A stretch of DNA of 64,000 bases, from the NCBI GenBank assembly GCA_963678445.1, contig OY782877.1, positions 1 to 64,000 of the forward strand, given 5' to 3'. Below, one piece after another: positions 42,198 through 52,439 of this stretch; position 1 is the stretch's first letter; the number at the start of each line of letters is the position of its first letter. A program made the position numbers and the translations under genes. Under the pieces are notes generated by a model. The model did no database searches. It was given only the letters and a program-made list of their open reading frames with translations, and had not been told where the DNA came from. The stretch is from G963678445 sp963678445 (GTDB lineage Bacteria; Hydrogenedentota; Hydrogenedentia; Hydrogenedentales; G963678445).

Positions 42198-44684
42198 ATG
42201 AAGAGGAGGCATTTTTTTGGAAGCGTCGCTCTCGCATTGACGTTGGTACTGTGTGCAACGTGGTGCGGTGGTGCGGTAGCGCAAGGAAAGGCAGTACCGG
42301 ATACGGTACCGCGTATCGCTATCGTCGGCGATAGCTGGGGTATGTTCTTGTGGTGGTTCCGCTCGTTCAAGGAAGCATTGGCGTCGGGGGACTTCCCGGG
42401 CTGTGAAAACTACACGGAAATCGCCTATGACACCGTCGTGGGCGGCGCCAAAACCTTCCAGTTCATTAATGCGGAGCAGTTCCCGCCAGCGGCGGATATT
42501 CAACAGGATATCCGGGAAATGTTGCGTGACTATCCCACCATCGACGTCGTCGTCATCTCGCTGGGCGGAAATGATGTTCTCTATGGTACGGAATACGTTT
42601 TGCCGGAAGATCTGGATAAAAAGATCAAATTCCGCTGCCCGGGAGACCCGGAGGATTATAACGTTACTTTGCTTGACAAGGTAATCAACCAGGATATGAG
42701 TGCGCTGATCGATCTCGTCTTGGAGCAACGTCCGGATATCCGTATCCTGATCCCCTCGTACGATTATGCCGGAGATAAAAAACGTGGCGATGATTGTTCG
42801 CTTGAGATTCAGCACATGGGCTTTGTCGCCATGGGCGTAGCTAAGCAGCGTTTGGCAGAGGAAAAGGGGGATCGCGTCCATTTTATCAACAACTATGGGC
42901 TCATGCAGTACACGTATGGAACCTATGAATACACACAATATGACGGCTCGAGTCCACTAATTGAGAGTGCGGTAGAAGTGCACCCGGCGGGCTATGTTAA
43001 ACCGGGCTTTGAAGCCGCTTCGTATCTGCCTACGCAATTGCCTGATCCGGATGACCTATGGAGCTCTCCCTGGACGGTAGGCGGCTCGCCGGCACTTATC
43101 CCCGGTTTCCCGCAATACCATTCGCCGCTGGATTCCCTCATCGACAAAGACATGCACCTGGATGAGGATGGCTATTATGTCATGGCTCACCGCATGGTGG
43201 ATGAATACATCGCAGAATGGTTGAATTATCCAAAGGCTTTTGAAATTAACCCGCTCACCGATGCTAAAGGGGAACAGTATCAGTTCCAAGTCACCTTCAG
43301 CGAGCCAGTTTCAGGAGTCGATACGACCGATTTTGAAGTGGCCACATTCACGCTGGGCGCTAAGCTCGATATCAGCAATGCGGAGGTCATCAGTGTAAGT
43401 CCGGCTAGCGGCCCCAGTCAGGTCTACACGGTCACGGTCGACATGAATCCGGGCGGAAAGTCCAAAGATGGCGGTATTCAGGATGTGGTGCATATCCATG
43501 TACTGGACGATGACAGCATCGTTGATGGCGACAGTAATCCGCTGGGCGGCGCGAACACGGCCACATGGACCGACAACGGCAAGTTCACTTATTACGGTCC
43601 TTTCGCCTTTGCCGAATTCAACCGTCCCACGCCTGGCAACTTTAGCGAAGCACAGCATTACCTTGGTGTATTAACCAGCCCCTATCGCGCTCACATCAAC
43701 TATTCCGTTGGTTTCGGTGAAGATCTGCTGGATATCAACAACAATGACCTCATGGGGCTCATCATGACCCTTATGGGCAGCGGCGACATCGACGTCAACA
43801 CGCTGTATATCCCTGGTAATGGTGTATTGGAAAGCTTCGAGTTTGCCCTGATTGACTACTGCCTCAAGCACCCCGAAGTTGACTTCAGCAACAAAACCAT
43901 AACTTGGGATACAGAAACCCTGCCTGGCGTATCCGCCAGTGCTGTCCAAAGTCTATGGACGGCCAATCTGTCCCAAATGCAAGAGGATCTGGGTGGTGCA
44001 GAAGACAATCTCGCTCTGGAAATTCTGGGTGGTTTGGAAACCGTCTTTGCCGGCTACATGACCATCGGCGAAACCCAATTCTGCGCCCTGCTCAACTTTG
44101 GTACCGGTTTCCTTGCAAATGATGACTCTGTCAGTACTTACCTTCCTGGCGTCGAATTTCATCAGGTTAGCCTGGACGACTACGAAGGACACCCTGAATG
44201 GTTCACGCCCGAAGCCGACCTTGACTTCGACGGCTTTACCAATGGCGAAGAATACCTGTATTTCCAATGCGAAGGCAAAGAAGCCTATGCACAGGCGGCC
44301 TTTAGCCCCTCGCTCAAGCCCAAAGCCCTGAAGTCCGTCTACGAAGCCGGCGAGAGTGCCCGTATGTATGTACCCGAGTTTACGCACCCGCTTACCACAT
44401 ACCAATGGTACAAAGACGGCCAGCCGCTGACTGACGATGGGGTTATCGTGGGGGCAACCACCCGTACGCTTAACATCCTGAGTCTGAGCGAGGCCCATAC
44501 CGGCAGCTACACCTGCGAATGGAATGACCAGAATCCCAACACAAAGGGCACCAGTACATATGGTCCTGTACAGCTGAATGTGGTCAGTGAACTGCCCGCA
44601 GCGGGGGGATTTGGCCTCCTGGGTCTTGCATTGGTTGTTGGGCTTGTTGGCGCAGCCCCCCTCGCACGCCGCCGCAAGAAATAA
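42198..44684 (+). CDS. Secreted SGNH/GDSL hydrolase with Ig domain and C-terminal sorting signal
   Basis: 828 residues. Signal peptide 'ALALTLVLCATWCGGAVA'. SGNH hydrolase domain (about 38-350): 'RIAIVGDSWGMFLWW' with the nucleophile Ser, 'VVVISLGGNDVLYG' with the block III Asn, and 'DKDMHLDEDGYYVMAHRM' with the catalytic His. Such enzymes remove acyl groups from sugars or lipids. A middle part of about 350 residues is unassigned; then 'DLDFDGFTNGEEYLYFQC' resembles a calcium-binding EF-hand-like turn. An Ig-like domain follows ('TYQWYKDGQPL', 'HTGSYTCEW'). The end is 'LPAAGGFG', a hydrophobic helix and 'ARRRKK', the same design as the protein at 1-3659. GGAG precedes the ATG. Confidence 0.82.
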   Translation: MKRRHFFGSVALALTLVLCATWCGGAVAQGKAVPDTVPRIAIVGDSWGMFLWWFRSFKEALASGDFPGCENYTEIAYDTVVGGAKTFQFINAEQFPPAADIQQDIREMLRDYPTIDVVVISLGGNDVLYGTEYVLPEDLDKKIKFRCPGDPEDYNVTLLDKVINQDMSALIDLVLEQRPDIRILIPSYDYAGDKKRGDDCSLEIQHMGFVAMGVAKQRLAEEKGDRVHFINNYGLMQYTYGTYEYTQYDGSSPLIESAVEVHPAGYVKPGFEAASYLPTQLPDPDDLWSSPWTVGGSPALIPGFPQYHSPLDSLIDKDMHLDEDGYYVMAHRMVDEYIAEWLNYPKAFEINPLTDAKGEQYQFQVTFSEPVSGVDTTDFEVATFTLGAKLDISNAEVISVSPASGPSQVYTVTVDMNPGGKSKDGGIQDVVHIHVLDDDSIVDGDSNPLGGANTATWTDNGKFTYYGPFAFAEFNRPTPGNFSEAQHYLGVLTSPYRAHINYSVGFGEDLLDINNNDLMGLIMTLMGSGDIDVNTLYIPGNGVLESFEFALIDYCLKHPEVDFSNKTITWDTETLPGVSASAVQSLWTANLSQMQEDLGGAEDNLALEILGGLETVFAGYMTIGETQFCALLNFGTGFLANDDSVSTYLPGVEFHQVSLDDYEGHPEWFTPEADLDFDGFTNGEEYLYFQCEGKEAYAQAAFSPSLKPKALKSVYEAGESARMYVPEFTHPLTTYQWYKDGQPLTDDGVIVGATTRTLNILSLSEAHTGSYTCEWNDQNPNTKGTSTYGPVQLNVVSELPAAGGFGLLGLALVVGLVGAAPLARRRKK

Positions 44685-44714
44685 TTCATTAGCATCGCTT
44701 ATACGTGGCAAACC

Positions 44715-44744
44715 AGAAGGGGAAGCCGACAGGCTTCCCCTTCT
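44715..44744 (+). terminator. Terminator after the SGNH hydrolase gene
   Basis: A 13-bp perfect stem AGAAGGGGAAGCC with its complement and a GACA loop, followed by TTCC. Confidence 0.8.
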
Positions 44745-44916
44745 TTCCATACAGGTGGCAAGATCATGTAATATACCACCTCAGTCAGCCGATGTCTTCA
44801 ATTGGGGAAGCGGCTTTTTCTCAAACGCCGCATACGACAGCAGCTATTCCTTTGACTCTACAACAGGTGTATCCTGAAATAGAGTTAGGATGCTGCAGAA
44901 ATGAGATTGTCAATCC

Positions 44917-46545
44917 ATGGAAAATATGCTCTTCCTGACTTTCATTGTCATCTTGTACCTATTTGCTATGGGCTATTTGGGGTATCGTGGATATCGCGGC
45001 ACCAAAACCGCCACAGATTACTTAATTGCGGGGCGTGAGATACACCCTTTTGTCATGGCGCTATCCTACGGCGCCGCCTTCATTAGTACTTCCGCCATTG
45101 TGGGCTTTGGCGGCGCATCTGCTGTATTCGGCATGGGTATCCTGTGGTTGGTCTTTCTAAACGTTTTCGTAGGAATTTTTCTCGCTTTCGTCGTCGTCGG
45201 AAAACGCACACGTGCTATGGGGCACCACCTTAACGCCCACACCTTCCCTGAACTCATCGGAAAACGTTTTCAGTCCCGATTTTTGCATTTATTCGCCGCG
45301 CTTGTCATTCTTCTTTTCATGCCGTTGTACACCGGCGTTGTGCTCATGGGGGCAGCCAAATTCATTCAGGTTCGTCTTTCCATCGGCTATGAAACAGCCC
45401 TCTTTTTCTTCGCTATTCTAGTGGCTGTTTATGTAATCATGGGTGGCCTTAAAGGCGTCATGTACGCCGACGCGCTTCAGGGTGGCATTATGCTTGTCGG
45501 CATGGTCATTCTTATGACCTTGGTGTACTATCACCTGGGTGGAATCACGTCGGCTCACCAGCAACTTACCGATATGGCCGATGAGGGCATCAAAATCTTC
45601 GGTGCCAACGGTCATCAGGGATGGACCAGTATGCCCTCTTTCGGTTCACGTAACTGGTGGGTACTGGTATCCAGCATTATTATGGGCGTTGGTATCGGCG
45701 TACTGGCCCAGCCCCAACTTGCTGTACGCTATATGACGGTTAAAAGCAGTCGCGAACTTAACCGCGCTGTCCTCGTCGGCGGTATTTTCATTCTGCTCGT
45801 CACTGGCGGCATTTATACTGTTGGCGCACTTTCCAACATCTACTTCTTCAACGATCCAGAGGTTGGAAAAATCTCTCTACTTGCTGCAGACAAAGATCTC
45901 GAACGGATCATCCCTCTATTCATCACCCGTTACATGCCTGGCTGGCTAGGCGATCTGTTCTTTGTCACCCTCATTGCCGCCGCTATGTCCACCGTATGCA
46001 GTCAGTTCCATGCTATGGGTACTGCAGGAGGACGTGACCTCTATGAAGGTGTCACCAAGCGTGAAAATAGTCCCCATACTATCGTTACCACCCGCATCGG
46101 CATCATCGTTACTTTCCTGATGAGCGTTACTCTTGCCTACGTGTTACCTGTGCATTTTTCCGGTACGGGTACCGCGATTGTTGCCCGCGGCACTGCGATC
46201 TTCTTCGGACTCTACGCTGCTACCTTCCTGCCCCTCTTCCTTGGTGGCCTCTATTCCAAACGCATCACCCGTACTGGCGCAATTAGTGGTTCCATTGCTG
46301 GTTTTGGAATAAGCGCCTTCTGGTTACTCTTTGTGCACGCCAAAGAAGCCAAAGCCCTTCTGCTCTGTCAGGCGCTCTTTGGCCGCCCAACTCTTTTAGG
46401 AGAAGAGGCTCATGGCTGGCTCATTTGGTCCGAGGTAGACCCGCTAGCTATCGCATTGCCAGCTTCCCTGCTTATCACGATCGCCGTGTCCTTGTTCACC
46501 ACTCCCTTTGAGAAAGATCATCTGCAACGCTGCTTTGAACAGTAA
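44917..46545 (+). CDS. Sodium:solute symporter, third SSS member, distinct subfamily
   Basis: 542 residues with about 13 membrane helices. 'TKTATDYLIAGREIHPFVMAL', 'FISTSAIVGFGGASAVFG', 'VIMGGLKGVMYADALQGGIM' and 'IAAAMSTVCSQFHAMGTAGG' place it in the SSS family, nearer to the pantothenate/monocarboxylate-type symporters than to the tandem pair at 7030-10298. The ribosome-binding site upstream of ATG 44917 is weak. It is followed by a strong terminator. The substrate is unknown. It lies between a secreted hydrolase and an alginate-export-like porin, so uptake of a breakdown product is possible but unproven. Confidence 0.85.
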   Translation: MENMLFLTFIVILYLFAMGYLGYRGYRGTKTATDYLIAGREIHPFVMALSYGAAFISTSAIVGFGGASAVFGMGILWLVFLNVFVGIFLAFVVVGKRTRAMGHHLNAHTFPELIGKRFQSRFLHLFAALVILLFMPLYTGVVLMGAAKFIQVRLSIGYETALFFFAILVAVYVIMGGLKGVMYADALQGGIMLVGMVILMTLVYYHLGGITSAHQQLTDMADEGIKIFGANGHQGWTSMPSFGSRNWWVLVSSIIMGVGIGVLAQPQLAVRYMTVKSSRELNRAVLVGGIFILLVTGGIYTVGALSNIYFFNDPEVGKISLLAADKDLERIIPLFITRYMPGWLGDLFFVTLIAAAMSTVCSQFHAMGTAGGRDLYEGVTKRENSPHTIVTTRIGIIVTFLMSVTLAYVLPVHFSGTGTAIVARGTAIFFGLYAATFLPLFLGGLYSKRITRTGAISGSIAGFGISAFWLLFVHAKEAKALLLCQALFGRPTLLGEEAHGWLIWSEVDPLAIALPASLLITIAVSLFTTPFEKDHLQRCFEQ

Positions 46546-46561
46546 ACAATACTCCCCTTCT

Positions 46562-46588
46562 AACGCCGACAAGAAATTTGTCGGCGTT
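46562..46588 (+). terminator. Terminator after the third symporter
   Basis: AACGCCGACAA pairs with TTGTCGGCGTT around a short loop, followed by eight Ts. The rest of the gap to 46915 is A/T-rich leader sequence with no other feature seen. Confidence 0.88.
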
Positions 46589-46915
46589 TTTTTTATGAAA
46601 CATCGTAGCTATATCCAGAATTTATTGTTTTAAAAGCGAAGTAATCTATATATACGCAAAAAAACTGATTTGCCGTATATTAAACAAAGAGGAAAATACT
46701 TTAACTTTTTATTTAACAATAAGTTACAGCTTTTCTAGAGAAAAATTACAGCCCTCTACCCTATTCTGCTTGTAAATAATTCTCTTTTTATGATAATATA
46801 TCTCAGTTTTCTTAATGGGGAAAATTATGAATTTTTGCTGAGGAGAAACAAAAGTGTGAAGGGTAATGCTTTCGCATACGACGGGGCATTACAAAACAAA
46901 AAAGAGGGTTTTAAC

Positions 46916-48511
46916 ATGAAAGCGGCAAAATCTTTGTTGAAGGGGCGTCGTACGCAATGGGGAATTGCGTTCGCCAGCATGTTACTCGCTACAGTAATGT
47001 GTTTTGATGCTGCATACGCCGAGTTGCAAAATGTGCAGGTAGGCGGAGAAATGCGTATACGTGGTCGTTGGTACATCAACACATGGCAAGATGGCGGACG
47101 TGCCACGCGTATCTCGAACGGTGCATTAGGGAAACGCCCCATAGGCCCGACAGGGGTCTCCTCACTTTTTAAGTGGGATGATAAAGGTTCTGACTGGACC
47201 CGGTATGAGAGCTCCGTGTTGCTTAACGTCAAGGCGGATTTCACCGAAGATGTTACGGCCTTCTTCGAATTGTATGATTGGCACATCTGGGGTGAAGATT
47301 TTCGTTCTCGTGACTATTTGACCGGTTTTGATACGCGTGCTAATAGTAGCGACGACATTGAAATCAATCAAGCTTACGTCGAAGCCCGTGATATCTACGG
47401 TTACCCCATACGCTTACGCGTAGGTCGCCAGAACCTGAAATTTGGTAAAGGCTGGCTGGTCACCGATATGCTTACCCCTTCGCAATATGTTTCTCACGAT
47501 GCCATCCGTTTCACCTATGAACAAAATGATCTTACGGTAGATGCCTTTGCCTCTAAACTAACGGAAAATATTGTAGGCGATGATGACGTTGATTTCTATG
47601 GGGTCTATGGAACCTATAGCGGCATGGAAGCGCTTTCGTTATCCGCCTATTGGTTTTTCCTGCGCGATGGACGCACGCCGGACAATACGCCTGGCAGTGC
47701 TCCGGTATTAGACTGGTTTGAGGATCTGTTGGATAAAAATCAGTATGGCGCCACGCAATTACATACGGTTGGCTTGCGTGCCAATGGTCGCAGCAGTGGT
47801 TTTGATTATGATCTTGAGCTCTCCTACCAATTTGGTGAGGCCCATGTAAATGGCGCTGGTTTTGTTCCCGTTGGGCTCATCTACGGCGATGATGACGCTG
47901 AATATGATAGCTGGGCGGGTGACTTGACGGTAGGCTACACCTTCGAGGATGTAAAATTCTCGCCACGTGTTTATCTGCAGGGCGCCTACTTCGGTGGAGA
48001 AGATAACCGTGACATCTCCTTTGGCGAATGGTTGAATCCTTTTGACCGTCCAGAGGCGAGTGTCTCATTCAACCGCCTCTTCACGGACAGAAACTACATG
48101 CCGACTGTCAATGATAACGGCTGGATGTCTAACTTCTGTCAGTTGCAAAGTGGTGTAGAATTCAAACCCAGCGAGAAAGTCAAAATCCACTTTCACGTTG
48201 CCCGCAATTGGTTTGTTGAGCCCTTTGACCCACCCGTGTCTGTTAAATTAGGGGGCAAAAAGATCCCTATCGCTCCTGGACTTAGTTTCTGGACCACAGA
48301 AGGTAGCGATGATATCGGATGGGAAGCGGCTTGCTGGGTTAAGTATGACTACTCCAAAGACCTGTGGTTCTTATTATACGGTAACTACCTGTGGCCCGAT
48401 GATGGACTTACCGATGGTGGGTTTGCTCAATTCAACGGCACCGACTTCACGGGTGGCACAGATGATGATGATGCCGCTTACATATTCTGGATGAGCGTAC
48501 TGCGCTTCTAA
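46916..48511 (+). CDS. Alginate-export (AlgE-like) family outer-membrane porin
   Basis: 531 residues. Signal peptide 'IAFASMLLATVMCFDAAYA'. The mature protein begins 'VGGEMRIRGRWYI' and has the family block 'INQAYVEARDIYGYPIRLRV' followed by 'GRQNLKFGKGWLVTDMLTP', which matches the alginate_exp-type barrel. Alternating aromatic strands continue to a terminal 'WMSVLRF' ending in Phe. It should form a barrel in the outer membrane for anionic sugars or similar compounds. ATG 46916 has GAGGG at eight bases; a frame-open extension to 46790 would hide the signal peptide and is rejected. The role in polysaccharide export is suggested by family only. Confidence 0.78.
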   Translation: MKAAKSLLKGRRTQWGIAFASMLLATVMCFDAAYAELQNVQVGGEMRIRGRWYINTWQDGGRATRISNGALGKRPIGPTGVSSLFKWDDKGSDWTRYESSVLLNVKADFTEDVTAFFELYDWHIWGEDFRSRDYLTGFDTRANSSDDIEINQAYVEARDIYGYPIRLRVGRQNLKFGKGWLVTDMLTPSQYVSHDAIRFTYEQNDLTVDAFASKLTENIVGDDDVDFYGVYGTYSGMEALSLSAYWFFLRDGRTPDNTPGSAPVLDWFEDLLDKNQYGATQLHTVGLRANGRSSGFDYDLELSYQFGEAHVNGAGFVPVGLIYGDDDAEYDSWAGDLTVGYTFEDVKFSPRVYLQGAYFGGEDNRDISFGEWLNPFDRPEASVSFNRLFTDRNYMPTVNDNGWMSNFCQLQSGVEFKPSEKVKIHFHVARNWFVEPFDPPVSVKLGGKKIPIAPGLSFWTTEGSDDIGWEAACWVKYDYSKDLWFLLYGNYLWPDDGLTDGGFAQFNGTDFTGGTDDDDAAYIFWMSVLRF

Positions 48512-48639
48512 ACGATTCAGGATCACGAACACAATATGCAGCTCCTGCTGCCGTTCGTGACCAGCCAAAAAGTTGAATTTTCATTAGAGTATTGGGATGG
48601 CTGGCATTCACAAGCATCCCTACGTTTAAGCAGAAGGAA

Positions 48640-48670
48640 GGGAGAGGAACGCAGGTTCCTCTCCCTTTTT
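48640..48670 (+). terminator. Terminator after the AlgE-like porin gene
   Basis: GGGAGAGGAAC pairs perfectly with GTTCCTCTCCC around GCAG and is followed by five Ts. The T run merges into repeat copy 8. Confidence 0.85.
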
Positions 48671-48752
48671 AGTGACTAAAATCTGAAAAGTTGTCATAAA
48701 AACAAAGTTCTTGCTGTGGTCAGGGATGGCAAGGACCATACCTCCTGCTTGT
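48669..48752 (-). repeat. Dispersed ~100-bp intergenic repeat, copy 8 (inverted)
   Basis: On the + strand: TTAGTGACTAAAATCTGAAA, GTTGTCATAAAAACAAAG, TTCTTGCTGTGGTCAGGGAT, GGCAAGGACCATACCTCCTG. It is nearly the exact reverse of copy 2. The proximal GCGGTC hairpin is missing. Confidence 0.75.
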
Positions 48753-48807
48753 ACGTTAATTACGGCAGAACAATATAAAAAATCCCCTGCCCGTCGGCAC
48801 ATTGCAA

Positions 48808-51800
48808 CTATTCTGGTATGTCTAAGTGCTTTCGTTCTTCAAGCAGTGTAGCCCAATCGGTTTGCAGTACGGCTGCACAGACCTGTGCAAAATGGGTTTC
48901 CAGTTCTGGCAGGAATGATAGAACCACCCCAAGGTGCGCTGCACGCACGTTACGCTCTGCGTGTGCGGCTAATTCAAGCAGATGGTCAGCTCCCAGATAT
49001 CCTGCATTTCCTTTAATGGTATGGGCAAAACGCTCTGCGGCCTCCGCATCATTATCGAGCAATGCCTGGCGTAAATTTTCCAACAATCTTGGTCGTTCTC
49101 TATCAACTAATCTAAGTAATTTCTGCAATACATCCAGTCGTCCATCCACTGCAGTAATAACGGCTTCCGGACGAAATAAGGGGCTATCTTCAGGAACAGT
49201 TTGGGGCGCTGAGATGGGAGGAGAGGAGGCCGCTTCCTCTTGTCCGGCTGATATTAGGGCGGATTCAACCTTTAGATAACGCTGCAGGATTTCCTCCAGA
49301 CACCTAATATTCAGAGGCTTGGAGAGATGGGCGTTCATACCTGCCTCCAGGCATCTTTCACAATCAGCGTGTAGCGCATTCGCCGTCATCGCAATAACCG
49401 GTGTTACATCCCCATAGCGTTCACGAATAATTTGAGTCGCGGTATAGCCGTCCATTTCCGGCATATTCACATCCATTAAAATAAGATCGTAGGTCCTCTG
49501 CTCCAACTTCTCTAAGACTTCACGCCCCGTAGTAGCAAAATCAGTGGCACAACCGAATCCCTCTAAAAATCCTTGTATCACAGCACGGTTGAAATGATTA
49601 TCTTCTGCTACCAGAAGGTGTGCATTCGGATATAAATGGCGCAGGCTTGTTTTGCGTTCTGGTTTTGTTTCCCGTAACGCCGAATTTGTTTCCCAAAGAT
49701 TGCACAGAAAAGAAAAAGTGCTTAAAGGTAACAGTGGTTGCTCCAGGCAATTACCCAGCCCTTCATTACGAAGTCTTTCTTTTATAGCATGTTCGCCTGG
49801 TGCAATAATGAAAAGTTTGTGCAGAGAATTCAGCATCCTGTCCTCACGCAACAGCGATAGTGTCGCCTCAAAATCTTCGCGCAGGACTTGTTTCCCTATA
49901 CAGACAAGCCAGTAGGGAGAGGTTTGTACACAGGGCTGGCTCAAAAGCCCTTGTGCTTCTGCACAGGTGGTACAGCAGGTAAGTTCAAAACCGAATTCTG
50001 TAAACATCGCTTGCAAGGAATCGCGATAGAGGCCCTCCGGATGGACCAAAATCATCCCTGGTTTATCCCAAGGGGCTAATCCGACGGTCTCGTCTCCAAA
50101 TGAAACGTCCTTTTCTAAAGACAAGGTAAAAGTAAACGCAGTTCCTTTGCCGGGGGTGCTTTCCACCTGCATCCCCCCTCCCATCATTTCTACCAAACGT
50201 CGTGCAATTGCCAGCCCTAATCCCGTACCTTCATAGCGCCGCCGAATAGAAACATCCGCTTGGGTAAAAGCATCGAAAATATGTTTTAATTGCTCTGGAG
50301 GAATCCCAATTCCAGAATCTTCCACACGAACTTCAATAGTTGCGTTTACCCCTTCTTGCGTCAGGATATCAAACGCAACCACCACATACCCCGACTCGGT
50401 AAATTTTACGGCATTACCTATTAAATTCATCAGGATCTGTCGTACCCGCCCAGCATCACCGGTAAAATTCCGAGGCACAGAAAGGGGATATTTCAGACCC
50501 AATTCCAGATTACGCTCCCCCGCCTTCACCCGCAACAAACGAAGCACATCACAGGTCAAAGCCTCTAAATCAAAAGGCAGATATTCCAACTCAAGCTTGT
50601 CCGCTTCAATTTTTGAAAAATCCAGGATACTGTCGATAATTTGCAACAGGGATTCACCGCAACGAACGATGACTTCTACCTGTTTCTGCTGTTCCGGACT
50701 TAAGGCGGTGTCGGCCAGTAACTGCGCCATGCCCAAAACGCCATTCATAGGAGTACGGATCTCGTGGCTCATATTGGCCAGGAAGTGGCTCTTGGCGCGG
50801 GAGGCCGCCTCCGCAGCTTCTTTGGCGCGTTTCAACTCCGTCGACACCTTAATGCGCTCTGTCACATCACGCGCAATCCCAATCAACAGCCCCTGATCAT
50901 CGGCCTCCATCGCATGGATACGAATCTCTACTGGAAATATTGAACCATCCTTGCGTGTATACAGTGTTTCCAGCAATCCCCCTTGTGGCAAACACGCCGC
51001 AATGGCCTCCATGGTTTTCCCACAGGTATGCGGCGCCAAGAGGGAGCAAAGATTCATGTCAAGCAATTCGCCTCTGTCGTAACCTAATTTACGGCAACTT
51101 GCTTCGTTGATATCTACAAACGCCATCGTTTGGGCATCCATGATGAACAAAAAGTCATCAGAGTGATCCATGGCACTACGGAAACGTCTCAATGTCGCCT
51201 CCGCACGGCGTTGACCAGAGATATCCTGTACACTGGCAAAGACGAATTCGTGTCCCGCTCGCTCTACCATTACCCCCCGCACCATAACAGGCACACGTAC
51301 TCCATCAGGACGTATATACTCTTTTTCGTATATCCCGCTGGGGCCGTTCTGTTTTAATTCCACCTCAAAATCGACGTCCGACGCTTCATATTCCTGTGGG
51401 GTAATATCTTGTGAACACATTCGGCAAAGTTCCTCTACCGAACGGCCCACGATTTCTGCAAATTTAGCGTTTACGTCGATATAGTATCCTTGGAAACGTT
51501 TAAGCACCAAGCCAATCGGTGAGGTATTAAAAAGCATTCGATTGTAGCGCTCGCTTTCACGTAGCGCGTTTTCAATCATTTTCTGTTCAGTGACATCATT
51601 AATCGTGCTGACGTACAGCATCTGCCCCGTGTTATTTCCGAGACAGGCTGTTCGTATTATCACACTGAGGCGACTTCCATTTTTTTGAACGATCTCCCAT
51701 TCTGTCGGAAATTCTTCCTCCTTCTCCACATAGGCAGTGTAGCCCCTTTGTGCGGCCTCGCGTTTCTCCGGTGGCAAAAAGATGGTAAAAAGCTGCCCGA

Positions 51801-52359
51801 TAAGTTCTTCTGTTGTATAGCCCGAAGCTTCACAAAAGCGATGGTTGACATGCACAAACTCACCCGCAGAATTGGTGATACAAACCCCTACATCAGCGGC
51901 ATTGTAAATAATAGGAGCCATATCATCCATCGACAATGCGACGGTGCCTTCACCCTTGTTTTTTGAGGGTGCCTTGGAAATGAGTATAAGACAGGCATCG
52001 TTTCCAGCAAGGCGTACCCGATTCCCCTGAAAGCATAGACACTTCTTTTCCAGTTCATCGCGCAACGAGACCAGACAAACGCCATCTGCTTGGCCTGAAT
52101 ACACTGTGTTAAGAAAATGGGTAAGCGGCTTGGCATCTTCGCTGTTCAGAAAATGGTGTATCGATTTTCCAACCGCCCCCTCCGAAGAAACACACAGTAG
52201 ACGTTGCGCGCGTATACTAATCCGCGCGATCCCCCCCGCTTCATCCAGAAGAAGCATTGGAAAGGGAGAATATGCAAAAATCGCGTCCAATGCTTCCGCA
52301 GGGATTATGTCATTCCCATGCAGACTACTTTCAAAACCTTGCGTGCGCCGTGTATCCAC
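48808..52359 (-). CDS. Cytoplasmic hybrid histidine kinase: PAS x4, HisKA, HATPase, pseudo-receiver, receiver, HPt
   Basis: 1183 residues without membrane helices. Four PAS-like domains (about 22-130, 145-262, 268-385, 390-503). HisKA with His532 in 'FLANMSHEIRTPMNGVLGM'; HATPase with 'NLIGNAVKFT', 'VEDSGIGIPPEQ' and 'GTGLGLAIARRLVEMMGG'. Then a receiver-like fold (about 768-890) lacking the phosphate-accepting Asp ('PYWLVCIGKQVL'), a true receiver (about 913-1028) with Asp963 in 'LILMDVNMPEMDGYTATQI' and Lys1014, and a C-terminal HPt with His1113 ('FAHTIKGNAGYLGA'). This is the BarA/ArcB-type phosphorelay. The start is GTG 52359 with AGGAGGTAGT. No partner response regulator is adjacent. Confidence 0.9.
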   Translation of the reverse strand: MDTRRTQGFESSLHGNDIIPAEALDAIFAYSPFPMLLLDEAGGIARISIRAQRLLCVSSEGAVGKSIHHFLNSEDAKPLTHFLNTVYSGQADGVCLVSLRDELEKKCLCFQGNRVRLAGNDACLILISKAPSKNKGEGTVALSMDDMAPIIYNAADVGVCITNSAGEFVHVNHRFCEASGYTTEELIGQLFTIFLPPEKREAAQRGYTAYVEKEEEFPTEWEIVQKNGSRLSVIIRTACLGNNTGQMLYVSTINDVTEQKMIENALRESERYNRMLFNTSPIGLVLKRFQGYYIDVNAKFAEIVGRSVEELCRMCSQDITPQEYEASDVDFEVELKQNGPSGIYEKEYIRPDGVRVPVMVRGVMVERAGHEFVFASVQDISGQRRAEATLRRFRSAMDHSDDFLFIMDAQTMAFVDINEASCRKLGYDRGELLDMNLCSLLAPHTCGKTMEAIAACLPQGGLLETLYTRKDGSIFPVEIRIHAMEADDQGLLIGIARDVTERIKVSTELKRAKEAAEAASRAKSHFLANMSHEIRTPMNGVLGMAQLLADTALSPEQQKQVEVIVRCGESLLQIIDSILDFSKIEADKLELEYLPFDLEALTCDVLRLLRVKAGERNLELGLKYPLSVPRNFTGDAGRVRQILMNLIGNAVKFTESGYVVVAFDILTQEGVNATIEVRVEDSGIGIPPEQLKHIFDAFTQADVSIRRRYEGTGLGLAIARRLVEMMGGGMQVESTPGKGTAFTFTLSLEKDVSFGDETVGLAPWDKPGMILVHPEGLYRDSLQAMFTEFGFELTCCTTCAEAQGLLSQPCVQTSPYWLVCIGKQVLREDFEATLSLLREDRMLNSLHKLFIIAPGEHAIKERLRNEGLGNCLEQPLLPLSTFSFLCNLWETNSALRETKPERKTSLRHLYPNAHLLVAEDNHFNRAVIQGFLEGFGCATDFATTGREVLEKLEQRTYDLILMDVNMPEMDGYTATQIIRERYGDVTPVIAMTANALHADCERCLEAGMNAHLSKPLNIRCLEEILQRYLKVESALISAGQEEAASSPPISAPQTVPEDSPLFRPEAVITAVDGRLDVLQKLLRLVDRERPRLLENLRQALLDNDAEAAERFAHTIKGNAGYLGADHLLELAAHAERNVRAAHLGVVLSFLPELETHFAQVCAAVLQTDWATLLEERKHLDIPE

Positions 52360-52439
52360 ACTACCTCCTGTCTACCACTTCACAGATTGGCACATACCCC
52401 GTATTCAATCACTCTAGCGCCTTATACTGCAAAACTGCA

